Shown here in pieces: positions 32,298-42,971 of a DNA stretch of 64,000 nucleotides. Both the position numbers and the translations under genes were made by a program. Positions within the stretch are counted from its first letter, which is position 1. Each line of letters starts with the position of its first letter. This DNA comes from Pseudomonas bijieensis (GTDB taxonomy: Bacteria; Pseudomonadota; Gammaproteobacteria; Pseudomonadales; Pseudomonadaceae): the NCBI RefSeq assembly GCF_013347965.1, contig NZ_CP048810.1, forward strand, positions 4,711,501-4,775,500, read 5' to 3'. The notes beneath the pieces were generated by a model, which worked only from the letters and a program-made list of their open reading frames with translations, ran no database searches and was not told the origin of the DNA.

Positions 32298-33002
32298 ATG
32301 AGCAGGCGTGACGGTGCCTTGGACCTGCTCAAGTGGTTGGCGCTTTTGTCGATGGTCTTCGATCATCTGCGATATGTCGGTTTTTCCGTCGATTGGCTCT
32401 ATGTGCCGGGGCGGTTGGCGTTCCCATGGTTCTGCTTGGCGATGGCGGCGAACCTGGCGCGCAGTGGTGCCAGCGCTGCTCCATGGCGGTACTTGGGCTG
32501 GCTGCTGTTATTCAGTGCCGTCAGCGAGATCCCCTACCGCTTGTTCATTCCCGACCCTTCCACGCTGAACGTCATGCCGACGCTGGTGCTCGGGTTGCTT
32601 GTGGCGCGTTGTTGGCAAACGCCCACCCTGGAAGCCCGATGCCTGGCCGTGGCGGCGTTGCTGCTGGCGGCGCTGTTTTCGTCGAAGCTGATGTTCGGTT
32701 TCTTTGGTGTGTTGCTGCCGCTGGCGATGCTGCTGGTCTTCAGGCGTCCCTTGTACATGGCCTTGTTGCCGGGGCTGGTTTGCGTGGCGGCCAACCAATG
32801 GCGGGTGTTGTATGGCGCGGCATGGCTGGGGGATGGGGTGGCGTTTTGGGGATTGGTGGCTTGCCTGATCGCGCCATGGCTTGGGTTGATGCTTTTGCGA
32901 CACGCGAGTCGTTTTCATCCGCCGGCGATGCGGCGCTGGGCCTACGGTCTGTATCCCGCGCATTTCCTGATATTGCTCGCGGTTCGCCAGATCGCCGCAT
33001 AG
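32298..33002 (+). CDS. TraX family membrane protein
   Basis: A 234-residue polytopic inner-membrane protein with about seven or eight hydrophobic segments. It opens with GALDLLKWLALLSMVFDHLRYVGF, the TraX family signature (first helix with the DH pair). TraX proteins acetylate F-pilin N-termini, and the chromosomal homologues have no proven substrate. No pilus genes are nearby. The ribosome site before the ATG at 32298 is poor. Confidence 0.8.
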   Translation: MSRRDGALDLLKWLALLSMVFDHLRYVGFSVDWLYVPGRLAFPWFCLAMAANLARSGASAAPWRYLGWLLLFSAVSEIPYRLFIPDPSTLNVMPTLVLGLLVARCWQTPTLEARCLAVAALLLAALFSSKLMFGFFGVLLPLAMLLVFRRPLYMALLPGLVCVAANQWRVLYGAAWLGDGVAFWGLVACLIAPWLGLMLLRHASRFHPPAMRRWAYGLYPAHFLILLAVRQIAA

Positions 33003-33003
33003 C

Positions 33004-33137
33004 CCTGTGGGAGCAGCATTTTGGGAGCAAAGCTGTGGGAACAATGCCTGTGGGAGCAAGGCTTGCCCGCGATGAAAGCGACGCGGTCTCCCATGAACCG
33101 AGGCGCCTGGATCGCGAGCAAGCTTTGCTCCCACAGT
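33004..33137. repeat. REPIN plus partial REP copies
   Basis: A full element (33047-33137, arms CTGTGGGAGCAAGGCTTGCC and ATCGCGAGCAAGCTTTGCTC, of different subtypes) preceded by degenerate left-arm fragments CTGTGGGAGCAGC and GGGAGCAAAGCTGTGGGAAC. Together with the glyA leader it fills the 315-bp spacer 33003-33317, which also contains TCGCATCCA at 33240-33248. Confidence 0.8.
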
Positions 33138-33317
33138 GCTATCCCGCAGCCCTTGCTCTCCGACTCTTTGAGCGCATGTCGTAAACGCACCTTTGCGTGG
33201 CGTCCATAGGCATTTGACCTGCCTGCGCCAGCCATACCATCGCATCCAAAGGGCACGACCGAACGGTCCGTGCCTCACCGAGACGAAAGGCGCACCGCCG
33301 CCGCTGGGAGAGACGCG

Positions 33318-34571
<1,254 letters not shown>

Positions 34572-34592
34572 GTCGGTTTTGGAGTAATGACT

Positions 34593-35843
34593 ATGCAACG
34601 CTATTCGGGCTTCGGCCTCTTCAAACACTCTCTCAGCCATCACGAAAACTGGCAGCGGATGTGGCGCACGCCGACGCCGAAAAAAGTCTACGACGTGGTC
34701 ATCGTCGGCGGTGGCGGGCATGGCCTGGCGACCGCCTACTACCTGGCCAAGGAACATGGCATCACCAACGTGGCCGTGGTCGAGAAGGGCTGGCTGGGCG
34801 GCGGTAACACCGCGCGCAACACCACCATCGTGCGTTCCAACTACCTGTGGGACGAATCGGCCCATCTGTACGAACACGCGATGAAACTCTGGGAAGGCCT
34901 GTCCCAGGACCTGAACTACAACGTGATGTTCTCTCAGCGTGGCGTCTACAACCTGTGCCACACCCTGCAGGACATCCGTGATTCCGAGCGTCGCGTCAGC
35001 GCCAACCGCCTCAACGGCGTGGACGGTGAATTGCTCACCGCCAAGCAAGTGGCCGACGAGATCCCGTACCTGGATTGCTCGAAAAACACCCGCTACCCGG
35101 TGATGGGCGCCACCGTCCAGCGTCGCGGCGGCGTGGCCCGTCACGATGCCGTGGCCTGGGGCTTTGCCCGGGCGGCGGACGCGTTGGGCGTGGACCTGAT
35201 CCAGCAGACCGAAGTGATCGGTTTCCGCAAGGAAAACGGCGTATGCATCGGTGTGGAAACCAACAAAGGCTTCATCGGCGCCAAGCGCGTCGGCGTGGTG
35301 ACCGCCGGTAACTCCGGGCACATGGCCAAGCTCGCGGGCTTCCGCCTGCCGATCGAATCCCACCCGCTGCAAGCGCTGGTGTCGGAGCCGATCAAGCCAA
35401 TCATCGACAGCGTGATCATGTCCAACGCCGTGCACGGCTACATCAGCCAGTCCGACAAGGGTGACCTGGTGATCGGTGCCGGTATCGACGGCTACAACGG
35501 CTACGGCCAGCGTGGTTCGTACCCGGTGATCGAGCACACCATCCAGGCCATCGTCGAGATGTTCCCGGTGCTGTCGCGGGTGCGCATGAACCGCCAGTGG
35601 GGCGGCATCGTCGACACCACGCCGGACGCCTGCCCGATCATCTCCAAGACCCCGGTGCCGAACATGTTCTTCAACTGCGGTTGGGGTACCGGCGGCTTCA
35701 AGGCCACCCCGGGCTCGGGCAACGTCTTCGCTGCAAGCCTGGCCAAGGGTGAAATGCACCCACTGGCCGCGCCGTTTTCCATCGACCGTTTCCACAACGG
35801 TGCACTGATCGACGAACACGGCGCTGCTGCCGTCGCCCACTAA
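34593..35843 (+). CDS. soxB: Sarcosine oxidase beta subunit
   Basis: The covalent-flavin subunit of heterotetrameric sarcosine oxidase, which demethylates sarcosine to glycine and makes methylene-THF and H2O2. The 416-residue protein has the FAD motif [22 protein letters not shown] near residue 35 and the flavin-binding segment [15 protein letters not shown]. The ATG at 34593 is 8 nt after GGAG; the ATG at 34587 is too close to that site. It continues the operon from glyA and precedes soxD. Confidence 0.95.
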   Translation: MQRYSGFGLFKHSLSHHENWQRMWRTPTPKKVYDVVIVGGGGHGLATAYYLAKEHGITNVAVVEKGWLGGGNTARNTTIVRSNYLWDESAHLYEHAMKLWEGLSQDLNYNVMFSQRGVYNLCHTLQDIRDSERRVSANRLNGVDGELLTAKQVADEIPYLDCSKNTRYPVMGATVQRRGGVARHDAVAWGFARAADALGVDLIQQTEVIGFRKENGVCIGVETNKGFIGAKRVGVVTAGNSGHMAKLAGFRLPIESHPLQALVSEPIKPIIDSVIMSNAVHGYISQSDKGDLVIGAGIDGYNGYGQRGSYPVIEHTIQAIVEMFPVLSRVRMNRQWGGIVDTTPDACPIISKTPVPNMFFNCGWGTGGFKATPGSGNVFAASLAKGEMHPLAAPFSIDRFHNGALIDEHGAAAVAH

Positions 35844-35857
35844 CAGGAGAAATCCCT

Positions 35858-36187
35858 ATGTTGCACATCTTCTGTCCTCACTGCGGCGAACTGCGCTCCG
35901 AAGAGGAATTCCATGCATCCGGCCAGGCGCACATCCCGCGTCCGCTGGACCCCAACGCCTGCACCGACGAGCAGTGGGGCGACTACATGTTCTTCCGCGA
36001 TAACCCGCGCGGCCTGCACCACGAGCTGTGGATTCACGCCGCCGGTTGCCGCCAGTACTTCAACGCGACTCGCGACACCGTGACCTACGAGATTCTCGAA
36101 ACCTACAAGATCGGCCAAAAGCCGCAATTCACCGACAAGGCTGACAGTCCGAAAGCGGCCGCACAGGCTCTGGGAGAGAAGGTATGA
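35858..36187 (+). CDS. soxD: Sarcosine oxidase delta subunit
   Basis: The 109-residue zinc-binding delta subunit of sarcosine oxidase. The N-terminal FCPHCGELRSEEEF carries two of the zinc cysteines, with NATRDTVTYEIL typical of the family. AGGAGA lies before the ATG. The stop overlaps the soxA start by four bases (ATGA), so assembly is translationally coupled to the alpha subunit. Confidence 0.93.
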   Translation: MLHIFCPHCGELRSEEEFHASGQAHIPRPLDPNACTDEQWGDYMFFRDNPRGLHHELWIHAAGCRQYFNATRDTVTYEILETYKIGQKPQFTDKADSPKAAAQALGEKV

Positions 36188-39100
36188 GCCAGATCAATCG
36201 CCTGTCCAACGGCGGACGGATCGACCGCAACAAAGTGCTGAGCTTTACCTTCAACGGCCAGACCTACAAAGGTTTCGAAGGCGATTCCCTGGCCGCTGCA
36301 CTGCTGGCCAACGGTGTCGACATCATCGGTCGCAGCTTCAAGTATTCCCGCCCGCGCGGCATCTTCGCCGCCGGTGCCGAAGAGCCGAACGCGGTGCTGC
36401 AGATCGGCGCCACCGAAGCCACGCAAATCCCTAACGTACGTGCCACGCAACAGGCGCTGTACCAGGGTCTGGTCGCCACCAGCACCAACGGCTGGCCGAA
36501 CGTGAACAACGACATGATGGGGATTCTCGGCAAGGTCGGCGGCAAGCTGATGCCGCCGGGCTTCTACTACAAAACCTTCATGTACCCGCAATCGTTCTGG
36601 ATGACTTACGAGAAGTACATCCGCAAGGCCGCAGGGTTAGGTCGCTCGCCGACCGAGAACGATCCGGACACCTACGACTACATGAACCGTCACTGCGACG
36701 TGCTGATTGTCGGCGCCGGCCCTGCTGGCCTGGCCGCCGCATTGGCTGCGGCCCGCAGCGGCGCGCGGGTGATCCTGGCCGACGAGCAGGAAGAGTTCGG
36801 CGGTAGCCTGCTCGATTCTCGCGAAAGCCTGGATGGCAAGCCGGCGACCGAGTGGGTGGCCGCTGTTGTTGCTGAACTCAAGTCGATGCCGGACGTGGTG
36901 CTGCTGCCACGCGCCACGGTCAACGGTTATCACGACCATAACTTCCTGACCATCCACGAGCGCCTCACCGACCATCTCGGTGACCGTGCGCCAATCGGCC
37001 AGGTCCGCCAGCGCATCAACCGCGTCCGCGCCAAGCGTGTGGTGCTGGCGACCGGCGCCTGCGAACGCCCGCTGGTCTACGGTAACAACGACGTGCCGGG
37101 CAACATGCTGGCTGGCGCGGTCTCCACCTACGTGCGCCGCTATGGCGTGGCACCGGGCAAGAAACTGGTGCTGAGCACCAACAACGACCACGCTTATCGC
37201 GTGGCCCTGGACTGGTTCGACGCCGGCTTGCAAGTGGTGGCCGTCGCCGACGCCCGCAGCAACCCACGGGGTGCGCTGGTGGAAGAGGCGCGTGCCAAGG
37301 GCATCCGCATTCTCACCGGCAGCGCCGTGATCGAGGCTCGTGGCAGCAAGCGCGTCACCGGGGCACGTGTCGCCGCGATCGATGTCCGCGCCCACAAAGT
37401 CACCAGCCCCGGCGAGTGGTTGGACTGCGACCTGGTGGCCAGCTCCGGCGGCTACAGCCCGGTGGTTCACTTGGCTTCGCACTTGGGCGGCAAGCCGATC
37501 TGGCGCGAAGACATCCTCGGTTTCGTACCGGGCGAAGCACCGCAGAAGCGCGTGTGTGTCGGCGGCGTGAATGGCGTCTACAGCCTCGGCGACAGCTTGG
37601 CCGACGGTTTTGAAGGCGGCGTGCGCGCAGCCAGCGAAGCCGGTTTCAAAGCGGTCGAGGGTGTGTTGCCCAAAGCCCTGAGCCGTCACGAAGAGCCGAC
37701 CCTGGCGCTGTTCCAGGTACCGCACGAAAAAGCCACCGCACGGGCGCCGAAGCAATTCGTCGACCTGCAGAACGACGTCACCGCCGCCGCCATCGAGCTC
37801 GCCACCCGCGAAGGCTTCGAGTCGGTGGAACACGTCAAGCGCTACACCGCACTGGGCTTCGGCACCGACCAGGGCAAGCTGGGTAACGTCAACGGCCTGG
37901 CCATCGCGGCTCGTTCGCTGAACGTGAGCATCCCGCAGATGGGCACCACCATGTTCCGCCCGAACTACACGCCGGTGACTTTCGGCGCGGTAGCCGGCCG
38001 GCACTGTGGGCACATCTTCGAACCGGTACGTTTCACCGCGCTGCATGCCTGGCATGTGAAGAACGGTGCCGAATTCGAAGACGTCGGCCAGTGGAAACGC
38101 CCATGGTATTTCCCGAAGAACGGCGAAGACATGCATGCCGCCGTGAAGCGCGAATGCAAAGCCGTGCGCGACAGCGTCGGCCTGCTGGACGCCTCGACCC
38201 TGGGCAAGATCGACATCCAGGGCCCGGATGCCCGCGAGTTCCTCAACCGCATCTACACCAACGCCTGGACCAAGCTCGACGTGGGCAAGGCCCGCTACGG
38301 CCTGATGTGCAAGGAAGACGGTATGGTGTTCGACGATGGCGTGACCGCCTGCGTCGCCGAGAACCACTTCATCATGACCACCACCACCGGCGGTGCGGCC
38401 CGCGTGCTGCAATGGCTGGAGATCTACCAGCAGACCGAATGGCCGGACCTGAAGGTGTTCTTCACCTCGGTCACCGACCACTGGGCGACCATGACCCTGT
38501 CGGGTCCCAACAGTCGCAAGCTGCTGAGCGAAGTCACCGACATCGACCTGGACAAGGACGGCTTCCCGTTCATGACCTGGAAAGAAGGCCTGGTGGGCGG
38601 CGTGCCGGCGCGGGTGTTCCGCATTTCGTTCACCGGTGAGCTGTCGTACGAAGTCAACGTGCAAGCCGACTACGCCATGGGCGTGCTCGAGCAGATCGTC
38701 GAGGCCGGCAAGAAGTATAACCTGACCCCGTATGGCACCGAGACCATGCACGTGCTGCGGGCCGAGAAGGGCTTCATCATCGTCGGCCAGGACACCGACG
38801 GCTCGATGACCCCGGACGACCTGAACATGGGTTGGTGCGTAGGCCGGACCAAACCGTTCTCGTGGATCGGCTGGCGTGGCATGAATCGCGAAGATTGCGT
38901 GCGCGAAGACCGCAAGCAACTGGTGGGCCTCAAGCCGATCGACCCGAATGTCTGGCTGCCGGAAGGCGCGCAACTGGTGTTCAACACCAAGCAGGCGATC
39001 CCGATGACCATGGTTGGCCACGTGACTTCCAGCTATGCCCACAACTCCCTGGGTTATTCATTTGCCATGGGTGTGGTCAAGGGGGGCCTCAAGCGGATGG

Positions 39101-39201
39101 GCGAGCGCGTCTTCGCACCATTGGCCGACGGCAGCGTGATCGAGGCAGAGATCGTTTCTTCGGTGTTCTTCGATCCGAAAGGCGACCGGCAGAATATTTA
39201 A
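36184..39201 (+). CDS. soxA: Sarcosine oxidase alpha subunit
   Basis: A 1005-residue subunit with an N-terminal ferredoxin-like domain (VLSFTFNGQTYKGFEGDSLAAALLANG) and a NAD-binding region around residue 172 (VLIVGAGPAGLAAALAAARSG). The C-terminal aminomethyltransferase (GCV-T) domain begins near 590, with YVRFTALH-like (EPVRFTALHAWHV) and GRTKPFSWIGWRGM segments; it transfers the oxidised methyl group to THF. It overlaps soxD by 4 bp. A REPIN lies between it and soxG. Confidence 0.95.
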   Translation: MSQINRLSNGGRIDRNKVLSFTFNGQTYKGFEGDSLAAALLANGVDIIGRSFKYSRPRGIFAAGAEEPNAVLQIGATEATQIPNVRATQQALYQGLVATSTNGWPNVNNDMMGILGKVGGKLMPPGFYYKTFMYPQSFWMTYEKYIRKAAGLGRSPTENDPDTYDYMNRHCDVLIVGAGPAGLAAALAAARSGARVILADEQEEFGGSLLDSRESLDGKPATEWVAAVVAELKSMPDVVLLPRATVNGYHDHNFLTIHERLTDHLGDRAPIGQVRQRINRVRAKRVVLATGACERPLVYGNNDVPGNMLAGAVSTYVRRYGVAPGKKLVLSTNNDHAYRVALDWFDAGLQVVAVADARSNPRGALVEEARAKGIRILTGSAVIEARGSKRVTGARVAAIDVRAHKVTSPGEWLDCDLVASSGGYSPVVHLASHLGGKPIWREDILGFVPGEAPQKRVCVGGVNGVYSLGDSLADGFEGGVRAASEAGFKAVEGVLPKALSRHEEPTLALFQVPHEKATARAPKQFVDLQNDVTAAAIELATREGFESVEHVKRYTALGFGTDQGKLGNVNGLAIAARSLNVSIPQMGTTMFRPNYTPVTFGAVAGRHCGHIFEPVRFTALHAWHVKNGAEFEDVGQWKRPWYFPKNGEDMHAAVKRECKAVRDSVGLLDASTLGKIDIQGPDAREFLNRIYTNAWTKLDVGKARYGLMCKEDGMVFDDGVTACVAENHFIMTTTTGGAARVLQWLEIYQQTEWPDLKVFFTSVTDHWATMTLSGPNSRKLLSEVTDIDLDKDGFPFMTWKEGLVGGVPARVFRISFTGELSYEVNVQADYAMGVLEQIVEAGKKYNLTPYGTETMHVLRAEKGFIIVGQDTDGSMTPDDLNMGWCVGRTKPFSWIGWRGMNREDCVREDRKQLVGLKPIDPNVWLPEGAQLVFNTKQAIPMTMVGHVTSSYAHNSLGYSFAMGVVKGGLKRMGERVFAPLADGSVIEAEIVSSVFFDPKGDRQNI

Positions 39202-39225
39202 CACTTAAGCCCTGTGGTGAGGGGC

Positions 39226-39315
39226 GTGTGGGAGCAAAGCTTGCTCGCGATGCAGGCGACACGGTAGCCGTAAGACCGAGTTATCGTTCATCGCGGGCAA
39301 GCCTTGCTCCCACAG
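39226..39315. repeat. REPIN palindrome with mixed arms
   Basis: Left arm GTGGGAGCAAAGCTTGCTCG, right arm ATCGCGGGCAAGCCTTGCTC: two different subtypes in one element, in the soxA-soxG spacer. Confidence 0.85.
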
Positions 39316-39361
39316 CACCACACACCGGCAGGTCGAACAAGCATTCAGACAGGTGCTCCAT

Positions 39362-39994
39362 ATGACCGCAGTCAACGTGTACCAACAACGCCCAACCACC
39401 GGGGCCAAGGCCGAGTCGTCGCTGCACCATGCCGACCTCGCCAGCCTGGTGGGCAAGGGCCGCAAGAACGCCGGTGTGACCGTGCGCGAGAAAAAACTCC
39501 TGGGTCACCTGACCATTCGTGGCGATGGCCACGACCCGGCGTTCGCAGCCGGCGTGCACAAGGCCCTGGGCCTGGAATTGCCCGGTGCCCTGGCCGTCAT
39601 CGTCAAGGGTGAGACCAGCCTGCAATGGCTTGGCCCGGACGAGTGGCTGCTGGTGGTGCCGAGTGGCGAAGAGTTCGCTGCCGAGAAAAAACTGCGTGAA
39701 GCGCTGGGCGATCTGCACATCCAGATCGTCAACGTCAGCGGCGGCCAGCAGATCCTCGAACTGTCCGGCCCGAACGTGCGCGACGTGCTGATGAAATCCA
39801 CCAGCTACGATGTACACCCAAGCAACTTCCCGGTGGGCAAGGCCGTGGGTACGGTGTTCGCCAAGTCGCAACTGGTGATCCGCCACACCGGCGAAGACAC
39901 CTGGGAACTGGTGATCCGCCGCAGCTTCTCCGATTACTGGTGGTTGTGGTTGCAGGATGCGGCGGCTGAGTATGGCTTGAGCGTCCAGGCCTGA
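39362..39994 (+). CDS. soxG: Sarcosine oxidase gamma subunit
   Basis: The 210-residue gamma subunit, homologous to the folate-binding GCV-T fold (GDGHDPAFAAGVHKALGLELP, WLGPDEWLLVVPSGEE). It completes the SoxBDAG complex. The ATG at 39362 is preceded by AGGTGC. It is separated from soxA by a REPIN and followed by another. Confidence 0.93.
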   Translation: MTAVNVYQQRPTTGAKAESSLHHADLASLVGKGRKNAGVTVREKKLLGHLTIRGDGHDPAFAAGVHKALGLELPGALAVIVKGETSLQWLGPDEWLLVVPSGEEFAAEKKLREALGDLHIQIVNVSGGQQILELSGPNVRDVLMKSTSYDVHPSNFPVGKAVGTVFAKSQLVIRHTGEDTWELVIRRSFSDYWWLWLQDAAAEYGLSVQA

Positions 39995-40020
39995 AACACT
40001 GCAGTCCTTGTGGAAGCAGA

Positions 40021-40111
40021 ACTGTGGGAGCAAAGCTTGCTCGCGATACAGGCGCTTGAGTTCCAGATAGACCGCGTTGTTTTTATCGCGAGCAAGCTTT
40101 GCTCCCACAGA
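40021..40111. repeat. REPIN palindrome, type GTGGGAGC
   Basis: Arms CTGTGGGAGCAAAGCTTGCT and ATCGCGAGCAAGCTTTGCTC, 40 bp apart, in the soxG-purU spacer. A partial arm (TTGTGGAAGCAG) precedes it. Confidence 0.85.
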
Positions 40112-40177
40112 TAAATCCTCCGCCACAGGTTCTGTGTACGGCCGGGGGGTTATCCATAACAAACAGGAGTCACCGCA

Positions 40178-41035
40178 ATGAGCCGCGCCCCGGATACATG
40201 GATCTTGACCGCCGACTGCCCCAGCGTGCTCGGCACGGTGGACGCGGTGACGCGCTTTCTGTTCGAGCGGGGCTGCTATGTCACCGAGCACCATTCCTTC
40301 GACGACCGGCTCTCGGCGCGTTTTTTCATTCGTGTGGAGTTCCGCCAGCCCGACGGTTTTGACGAGCAAAACTTCCGTGCCGGCCTGGCCGAACGCGCGC
40401 AAGCCTTTGGCATGGTCTTCGAACTGACGCCACCCAACTACCGGCCCAAAGTGGTGATCATGGTCTCCAAGGCCGATCACTGCCTCAACGATTTGCTCTA
40501 CCGCCAGCGCATCGGCCAGTTGTCCATGGACGTGGTGGCCGTGGTCTCCAACCACCCCGACCTCAAGCCGTTGGCCGACTGGCACCAGATTCCCTACTAC
40601 CATTTCCCCCTGGACCCGAACGACAAGCCGGCCCAGGAGCGACAGGTGTGGCAGGTGATCGAAGACACCGGTGCCGAGTTGGTGATCCTTGCCCGCTACA
40701 TGCAAGTGCTGTCGCCGGAGCTGTGTCGCAAGCTCGACGGCAAGGCGATCAACATCCATCACTCGCTGCTGCCGGGCTTCAAGGGCGCCAAGCCATATCA
40801 CCAGGCCTACAACAAAGGCGTGAAACTGGTCGGTGCCACGGCGCACTACATCAACAACGACCTGGACGAAGGCCCGATCATCGCCCAGGGCGTGGAAGTG
40901 GTGGACCACAGTCACTATCCCGAGGATTTGATCGCCAAGGGGCGGGACATCGAAGGGCTGACCCTGGCCCGGGCCGTGGGCTATCACATCGAGCGAAGGG
41001 TGTTCTTGAACGCCAATCGTACTGTCGTTCTTTAG
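40178..41035 (+). CDS. purU: Formyltetrahydrofolate deformylase
   Basis: Hydrolyses 10-formyl-THF to formate and THF, recycling the folate loaded by sarcosine oxidase. The 285-residue protein has an N-terminal ACT domain (WILTADCPSVLGTVDAVTRFLFERGCYVTEHHSF) and a formyltransferase-type catalytic domain with YMQVLSPELC, INIHHSLLPGFKGAKPYHQAY (catalytic His pair region) and DEGPIIAQ. AGGAGT precedes the ATG. It is the catabolic paralogue kept next to sox genes. Confidence 0.93.
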   Translation: MSRAPDTWILTADCPSVLGTVDAVTRFLFERGCYVTEHHSFDDRLSARFFIRVEFRQPDGFDEQNFRAGLAERAQAFGMVFELTPPNYRPKVVIMVSKADHCLNDLLYRQRIGQLSMDVVAVVSNHPDLKPLADWHQIPYYHFPLDPNDKPAQERQVWQVIEDTGAELVILARYMQVLSPELCRKLDGKAINIHHSLLPGFKGAKPYHQAYNKGVKLVGATAHYINNDLDEGPIIAQGVEVVDHSHYPEDLIAKGRDIEGLTLARAVGYHIERRVFLNANRTVVL

Positions 41036-41040
41036 GCCGA

Positions 41041-41115
41041 CATCGCGAGCAGGCTCGCTCCCACGGAATAGGGGAGCACACAAAGATCCAATGTGGGAGC
41101 GAGCCTGCTCGCGAA
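41041..41115. repeat. REPIN palindrome, type GCGAGCAGGCTCGCTCCCAC
   Basis: Inverted arms ATCGCGAGCAGGCTCGCTCC / GGGAGCGAGCCTGCTCGCGA in the purU-fdhA spacer. Confidence 0.85.
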
Positions 41116-41223
41116 GAGGCCCTCACAGACAACAAAGAAACAAGACACAAGCACTACCCGAGCAATCAACGCGCTGCCTGCCTGGGCAACGCAGTTCCAT
41201 AAAAACAACAGCGAGGTGAAAGC

Positions 41224-42423
41224 ATGTCTGGCAATCGTGGTGTCGTGTATCTCGGCAACGGCAAGGTCGAAGTACAGAAAATCGACTATCCAAAAATGCA
41301 GGACCCGCGCGGCAGGAAGATTGAGCACGGTGTCATCCTGCGCGTGGTCTCCACCAACATCTGCGGCTCCGACCAGCACATGGTGCGCGGCCGTACCACT
41401 GCCCAGACCGGTCTGGTCCTGGGTCACGAAATCACCGGTGAAGTGATCGAAAAGGGCAGCGACGTCGAGAACCTGAAAATCGGCGACCTGGTGTCGGTGC
41501 CGTTCAACGTGGCTTGCGGGCGCTGCCGTTCCTGCAAGGAGCAACACACAGGCGTCTGCCTGAGCGTCAACCCGGCCCGTGCCGGCGGTGCCTACGGTTA
41601 CGTGGACATGGGCGACTGGACCGGCGGCCAGGCCGAGTACGTGCTGGTGCCGTACGCCGATTTCAACCTGTTGAAGCTGCCGGACCGCGACAAGGCCATG
41701 GAGAAAATCCGCGACCTGACCTGCCTGTCCGACATCCTGCCGACCGGCTACCACGGCGCCGTCACCGCCGGTGTTGGCCCTGGTAGCACGGTCTACATCG
41801 CCGGTGCCGGCCCGGTTGGCCTGGCGGCCGCTGCCTCCGCGCGCCTGCTGGGTGCCGCCGTGGTGATCATTGGTGACGTCAACCCGGTCCGCCTGGCTCA
41901 CGCCAAGGCCCAGGGTTTTGAAATCGCCGACCTGTCCCAGGACACCCCGCTGCACGAACAGATCGCTGCCTTGCTGGGCGAGCCTGAAGTCGATTGCGCC
42001 GTCGATGCGGTAGGCTTCGAAGCCCGCGGCCACGGCCATGACGGCGTCAAGCACGAAGCCCCGGCTACCGTGCTCAACTCGTTGATGGGTGTGGTTCGCG
42101 TCGCCGGCAAAATCGGCATCCCCGGCCTCTACGTCACCGAAGACCCGGGCGCCGTCGATGCAGCAGCCAAAATGGGTAGCCTGAGCATCCGCTTCGGCCT
42201 GGGCTGGGCCAAATCCCACAGCTTCCACACCGGCCAGACCCCAGTCATGAAGTACAACCGCCAACTGATGCAGGCGATCATGTGGGACCGCATCAACATT
42301 GCTGAAATCGTTGGCGTACAGGTGATCAGCCTGGATGACGCGCCGAAGGGTTATGGCGAGTTCGATGCGGGCGTGCCGAAGAAGTTTGTGATTGATCCGC
42401 ATAAGTTGTTCAGTGCGGCATAA
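41224..42423 (+). CDS. fdhA: Glutathione-independent formaldehyde dehydrogenase
   Basis: A 399-residue zinc medium-chain dehydrogenase (NAD+ tightly bound in the P. putida enzyme). It oxidises the formaldehyde released by GbcAB and DgcAB to formate. Catalytic zinc region NICGSDQHMVRGRT and LGHEITGEV; structural-zinc loop CGRCRSCKEQHTGVC; nucleotide fold VYIAGAGPVGLAAAASARLLG. AGGTGA lies upstream of the ATG. It is the last gene of the glyA-fdhA run and is followed by a strong terminator. Confidence 0.95.
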   Translation: MSGNRGVVYLGNGKVEVQKIDYPKMQDPRGRKIEHGVILRVVSTNICGSDQHMVRGRTTAQTGLVLGHEITGEVIEKGSDVENLKIGDLVSVPFNVACGRCRSCKEQHTGVCLSVNPARAGGAYGYVDMGDWTGGQAEYVLVPYADFNLLKLPDRDKAMEKIRDLTCLSDILPTGYHGAVTAGVGPGSTVYIAGAGPVGLAAAASARLLGAAVVIIGDVNPVRLAHAKAQGFEIADLSQDTPLHEQIAALLGEPEVDCAVDAVGFEARGHGHDGVKHEAPATVLNSLMGVVRVAGKIGIPGLYVTEDPGAVDAAAKMGSLSIRFGLGWAKSHSFHTGQTPVMKYNRQLMQAIMWDRINIAEIVGVQVISLDDAPKGYGEFDAGVPKKFVIDPHKLFSAA

Positions 42424-42440
42424 CGTTGTAGGCAAGACGG

Positions 42441-42470
42441 AAAAAGGGCGACAGTGATGTCGCCCTTTTT
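42441..42470 (+). terminator. Intrinsic terminator after fdhA
   Basis: AAAAAGGGCGAC, a six-base loop, GTCGCCCTTTTT. It should end the glyA-sox-purU-fdhA transcript. Confidence 0.9.
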
Positions 42471-42593
42471 ATTCAGCCCTACAGACGGCGGCTTTCCAGG
42501 ACTGAAGCGTTTTTGATCGAGGTGATAGCTGGCACGTTACCGAACATACAAGGAGTCAACCGCTCACCCACCTCAGGATGGCTCCCGGATAGT

Positions 42594-42806
42594 TTATTCC
42601 GGCGTCACTCTCGTGGCCTGCATGCCTTTATCCCCCTTCTCGATTTCAAACGAAACGGTCTGCCTCTGTTTCAACGTTTTATAACCCTCGCCGGCTATCG
42701 CCGAGTAATGAACGAACAGTTCCTCGCCTCCTTTGCCGCAGGTAATGAAGCCATAGCCTTTCGCATCGTTAAACCATTTAACGGTTCCTTTGATTCGGTC
42801 GTTCAT
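42594..42806 (-). CDS. Cold-shock domain protein (CspA family)
   Basis: A 70-residue single-stranded nucleic-acid binder with both RNP motifs (KGYGFIT and ELFVHYSAI) in a five-stranded OB fold. The start [14 protein letters not shown] is canonical. Probably an RNA chaperone. The upstream region contains a perfect palindrome overlapping a potential TTGACA -35 box (42911-42938), suggesting repression or activation by an unknown factor rather than only cold control. Confidence 0.93.
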   Translation of the reverse strand: MNDRIKGTVKWFNDAKGYGFITCGKGGEELFVHYSAIAGEGYKTLKQRQTVSFEIEKGDKGMQATRVTPE

Positions 42807-42910
42807 TTTTATTGTCCTGCTTGCCCGAATGAAGAAAGGCGCAGGGACTGTGGTTTGCCCAGAGCCTTGTTTTCGTTGTCACGACTGAGCTTAGAGGCCG
42901 TATGGACAGC

Positions 42911-42938
42911 TGCCTACTGTCAACATTGACAGTAGGCA
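42911..42938. promoter_or_regulatory. Perfect palindrome upstream of csp
   Basis: Arms TGCCTACTGTCAA and TTGACAGTAGGCA, 13 of 13, two bases apart. The word CAACATTGACAGTAG (42921-42935) recurs exactly, on the other strand, at 44127-44141. A half type-GTGGCGAGG repeat (GAGCAAGCTCCCTCGCCACG) follows at 42951-42970. Confidence 0.65.
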
Positions 42939-42971
42939 ATACTTGAGCGGGAGCAAGCTCCCTCGCCACGG

